Origin: an uncultured Lachnospiraceae bacterium
Lineage (GTDB): Bacteria > Bacillota > Clostridia > Lachnospirales > Lachnospiraceae
Direction of reading: 5' to 3'
Assembly (NCBI GenBank): GCA_900549995.1
Contig: URQQ01000021.1
Location: 1 to 64,000, forward strand
DNA: 64,000 bases
The position numbers and the translations under genes were made by a program. Positions 61,362-64,000 of the stretch are shown here, one piece after another. The notes below the pieces were generated by a model. It was not told the origin of the DNA. It made no database searches and saw only the letters and a program-made list of their open reading frames with translations. Numbering within the stretch: the stretch's first letter is position 1; the number at the start of each line of letters is the position of its first letter.

Positions 61362-62741
61362 CTAAAATGCCTCCTCATCTTTATAGGATTTGCTGTTGCG
61401 GTATGTCAGAAGTGCCCCCACCGCAAGGATCATAAATGTCAGAATACCAATGACTGCACCAATGTTGTAATACTGCTTATCAATGGTCAGTTTGTAGAGC
61501 CATGTGACAAGCAGGTCCGTGCTTCCTGCCGTCGAGGACAGGTCTGTCACCGGATCTCCTGTTGAAAGCAGGTAGATGACATTAAAGTTATTGACATTTC
61601 CCGTAAATGTGGCAATCAGATACGGCGTTGTCACATACAGCATATACGGCAATGTAATTTTAAAGAAAATCTGCACCGGATTGGCTCCGTCCACTCTCGC
61701 CGCCTCATAGAGGTCCGCCGGGATATTCTGAAGTACACCGGTCAGCTGTAACAGCGTGTACGGAACACCGACCCAGATATTGATGACAATGACTGTCACC
61801 CTCGCCCACATGGGGTTCGTGAAAAATGGAAGGCTTGCATCCGACGCAATCATACCGGCATTGCGCAGAAGGACATTGACGGCACCATTTGGCTGAAGCA
61901 TCGTCCTCATGATGAGCAGAGAGACGAACATCGGCACCGCACAGGAAAGCACAAAACAAAATCTCCAGAATCCTTTCGCTTTCGTGTCTTTCCGGTTGAT
62001 TGCAATCGCCAGAATCATTCCAAAGATGTAGTTGCTGAATGTTGCAAAGAATGCCCACACAAGGGTCCAGCCAAGAACAGACCAGAACGTGCTTCCCAGA
62101 ATACTTCCGGAATCAAACAGCGTCTTGAAATTGTCAAATCCCACCCAGTCGAATAACAGAAGGTGATTATCTATCTTGCTGTAATTGGTGAACGCCATAC
62201 AGATCATGAAAATCAGCGGCAGAACCGTCAACCCGAAAATGAAGGTCACCGGAGGTGTCATGAAAAGTCTGTACAGGTTTTCATGAAGAAGGCTCTTTAA
62301 ATCTTCTGCAAATGTATTCACATGCTTTCCTTCTTTATGAAGACATTCCGCTTTGTATGCACTTTTCAGTGCTCCCCGCCACGCGCAGACCATAAGCACT
62401 GTCAGAAAAATCACCGCCACACCATACAGCATGATAATGATGGACTGGTCTCCCTGGGTATAGAGATAAACCTGCTGCGCCTCATCCCACACTTCTTTCT
62501 GCGGTATACTCCCAAGTGTTCCAAACATCCGGATACAGTCAATCCCAGCCACCGCCATGAACACAAGATAGGCCACTTCAATGGCAAGATAAATCAGCCC
62601 TTTGATCACCTGTTTATGTACGATATTGCCAAGCCCCATCAACACCATAGAAAGTTTTGTCTCAAGCCCGCCATTTCTGACTGCTGCCATGCAGGTATAT
62701 GGTGTCGGAAAATCATTTACCTTTTTCTTAAATATTCCCAT
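61362..62741 (-). CDS. malF: Maltodextrin ABC transporter permease MalF
   Basis: A 459-residue permease, longer than ordinary sugar permeases because of extra N-terminal helices (two around residues 45-130), as in MalC/MalF-type proteins. About eight helices in all. The EAA loop is YEAARVDGANPVQIFFKITLP near residue 365. The ATG at 62739-62741 (MGIFKKKVNDFP) has GGGAG upstream; a longer form extends back into the binding-protein gene. Pairs with MalG. Confidence 0.92.
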   Translation of the reverse strand: MGIFKKKVNDFPTPYTCMAAVRNGGLETKLSMVLMGLGNIVHKQVIKGLIYLAIEVAYLVFMAVAGIDCIRMFGTLGSIPQKEVWDEAQQVYLYTQGDQSIIIMLYGVAVIFLTVLMVCAWRGALKSAYKAECLHKEGKHVNTFAEDLKSLLHENLYRLFMTPPVTFIFGLTVLPLIFMICMAFTNYSKIDNHLLLFDWVGFDNFKTLFDSGSILGSTFWSVLGWTLVWAFFATFSNYIFGMILAIAINRKDTKAKGFWRFCFVLSCAVPMFVSLLIMRTMLQPNGAVNVLLRNAGMIASDASLPFFTNPMWARVTVIVINIWVGVPYTLLQLTGVLQNIPADLYEAARVDGANPVQIFFKITLPYMLYVTTPYLIATFTGNVNNFNVIYLLSTGDPVTDLSSTAGSTDLLVTWLYKLTIDKQYYNIGAVIGILTFMILAVGALLTYRNSKSYKDEEAF

Positions 62742-62760
62742 CGTATCTCTCCCACCTCTA

Positions 62761-63996
62761 TCAGATTCCATCATTGTTCATCGCCTGGTTCATTGCCTCT
62801 GTCTGTTCCTTCGCATTTTCATGGGTCACACTTTTGTTGCGGATTCCTTTTCCCATGTTCTCAACCGGCACCCAGCAGTTATTCATCTTCGACACAAACG
62901 GCTGCAGGATGGATGTTCTTTCAAATGTATCATTCTGCGCAGCAACGAGCATATCTTCTGCAATGTCTTTGTTCTTTAAAAGTTCTGTATTACACGGCAC
63001 TACATTTCGAAGTTCATAGTGAAGTTCCTGCGCCTCGGCACTTCCAAGATAAACTGCAAGTTCCACCGCCGGCACCATATATTTTGTATTCGGGTTGACC
63101 CCGATCGCTTTCGTGCCTGCATAAGATTTCATCTGCTTTTCCTCACCGTCTAATGTATAGGAAGGAAGTGCCGCAACACCCATGTTATCACCGAGAATTT
63201 CTTTCACTGACTCTGCATCCCAGGATCCTGAAAATATCGCATGGATGCTGCCGTCGCGAAGTCCGGCCATCCCGGAGCCGTCCGCATCTACTTTTACATT
63301 CGGATTTGCCATGAGGTCAATCAGATACTCCGTGACTGCCACCGCATTGTCTCCGCCAAAATCTACACCGGCCGATTCATCCGTTCCGTCACCGAACAGC
63401 GTACATCCATTCCCGATATAGAACGCCGGAAGATACCAGGAATTGGTAAATGGAAACGCAATCGTGCTTTTCGAGACCATCGTATCCAGATTTTTTATAT
63501 CATCTTCTGAGAACACACTTTTGTCATAATACATGTACCATGTATTCGTTGTGAAAGGTACGCCATAGGCATCACCCTCTATCGTCACTGAATTCAGAAC
63601 TTCCTCTGAGTTGGTCGCCTTCAGTTCTTCTTCGTATTTTCCGCCGAACTTTGCAAGCCCGCTGGCATCGGTCATAATGGTGATCGTATCATTTGCATAC
63701 ATGAATACGTCTGCACTTGCCTGCGGATCCTGTGCCACCTGATTTGCCGCCGTCGCCTCATCCGCCACACCGTAGACAAATGTGATATCCCATTCAGGAT
63801 GTGCTTTGGCAAACTTTTCACAGCTGGTCTGCAGCCATTCTCCGCTGTCTTTCGACTGGTCTTCCGAAGGTGACCATACCATCAGCCGCACTTTCTCCCG
63901 CGCTTCTCCTCCTTCTCCAGAAGAAGTTTTTCCGCATCCGGCACATACCGATGCCGCAAGTACTCCTGCTATCAATAACGATAATCCTCTTTTCAT
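62761..63996 (-). CDS. malE: Maltodextrin-binding lipoprotein
   Basis: A 411-residue extracellular binding protein. The N-terminus MKRGLSLLIAGVLAASVCAGC is a lipoprotein signal with lipobox CAGC. MalE/MalX-like segments include VRLMVWSPSEDQ, FVYGVADEATAANQVAQDPQASADVFMYAND, and GVNPNTKY. It captures maltodextrins for MalFG. The start codon is at 63994-63996, just inside the window edge; its ribosome site and the operon promoter lie outside. Confidence 0.9.
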   Translation of the reverse strand: MKRGLSLLIAGVLAASVCAGCGKTSSGEGGEAREKVRLMVWSPSEDQSKDSGEWLQTSCEKFAKAHPEWDITFVYGVADEATAANQVAQDPQASADVFMYANDTITIMTDASGLAKFGGKYEEELKATNSEEVLNSVTIEGDAYGVPFTTNTWYMYYDKSVFSEDDIKNLDTMVSKSTIAFPFTNSWYLPAFYIGNGCTLFGDGTDESAGVDFGGDNAVAVTEYLIDLMANPNVKVDADGSGMAGLRDGSIHAIFSGSWDAESVKEILGDNMGVAALPSYTLDGEEKQMKSYAGTKAIGVNPNTKYMVPAVELAVYLGSAEAQELHYELRNVVPCNTELLKNKDIAEDMLVAAQNDTFERTSILQPFVSKMNNCWVPVENMGKGIRNKSVTHENAKEQTEAMNQAMNNDGI

Positions 63997-64000
63997 TGCA

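Overview
This window comes from the chromosome of a low-to-mid GC anaerobic Firmicute, almost certainly a gut Lachnospiraceae (Clostridia). Supporting signs are strong AGGAGG ribosome sites, a T-box leader, two oxygen-sensitive glycyl radical enzymes, BceRSAB-type genes, ECF transporter genes next to truA, and host- and diet-derived sugar pathways. The genus cannot be fixed from sequence alone; Mediterraneibacter, Dorea, Faecalicatena and Blautia relatives are all plausible. No rRNA, tRNA, CRISPR array, prophage or complete insertion sequence was seen.

Layout. 1-716: start of tyrS (minus) behind a tyrosine T-box leader and a long extra hairpin. 717-9506: a lipoprotein, then the sialic acid and amino sugar block nanE-nanA-SSS transporter-yhcH / nanK-rpiR-nagB-nagA. 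It turns Neu5Ac into ManNAc, ManNAc-6-P, GlcNAc-6-P, GlcN-6-P and Fru-6-P. 9512-19568: a long minus-strand run starting at ppiB: an EamA transporter, ecfA1-ecfA2-ecfT-truA, a cysteine-desulfurase-like enzyme, a double-cubane-cluster reductase with a DUF3343 protein and an ATP-driven activase, an aromatic-acid-exporter-like protein and a small membrane protein. 19701-24127: a possible papain-like protein, a DUF5808/PH-like membrane protein, a diguanylate cyclase, a second EamA transporter and a TetR regulator. 24213-27537: a sugar ABC importer without its own ATPase. 27625-33113: topB, nrdG and an nrdD with a fused glutaredoxin-like domain, preceded by a pair of NrdR boxes.

33271-41793: uracil permease, a large inverted repeat, a D-2-hydroxyacid dehydrogenase, and a plus-strand operon of an HD hydrolase with a BceRS-type two-component system and a BceAB-type ABC transporter. 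41824-43806 is a small accessory patch: an AlbA_2/Schlafen-like regulator and a decayed Rpn-like nuclease fragment with an orphaned promoter/operator. 43815-47230: trans-4-hydroxy-L-proline dehydratase (HypD) with its activating enzyme. 47314-49586: a serine-hydrolase-fold protein that has lost its catalytic residues and is fused to DUF302, plus a rhodanese lipoprotein; both have similar upstream repeats. 49651-50908: AT-rich plus-strand genes for a 9-residue peptide, a secreted 202-residue protein and an 87-residue protein, behind direct repeats laid out like LytTR-regulator sites.

50916-63996: an eight-gene minus-strand maltodextrin/glycogen operon (malE-malF-malG-pullulanase-GH133 debranching enzyme-glycogen phosphorylase-malQ-GH13 neopullulanase). 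Imported maltodextrins are debranched, rearranged and phosphorolysed in the cytoplasm. Like the other ABC importer here, it lacks an ATPase gene in view, so a shared MsmX-type ATPase elsewhere is likely.
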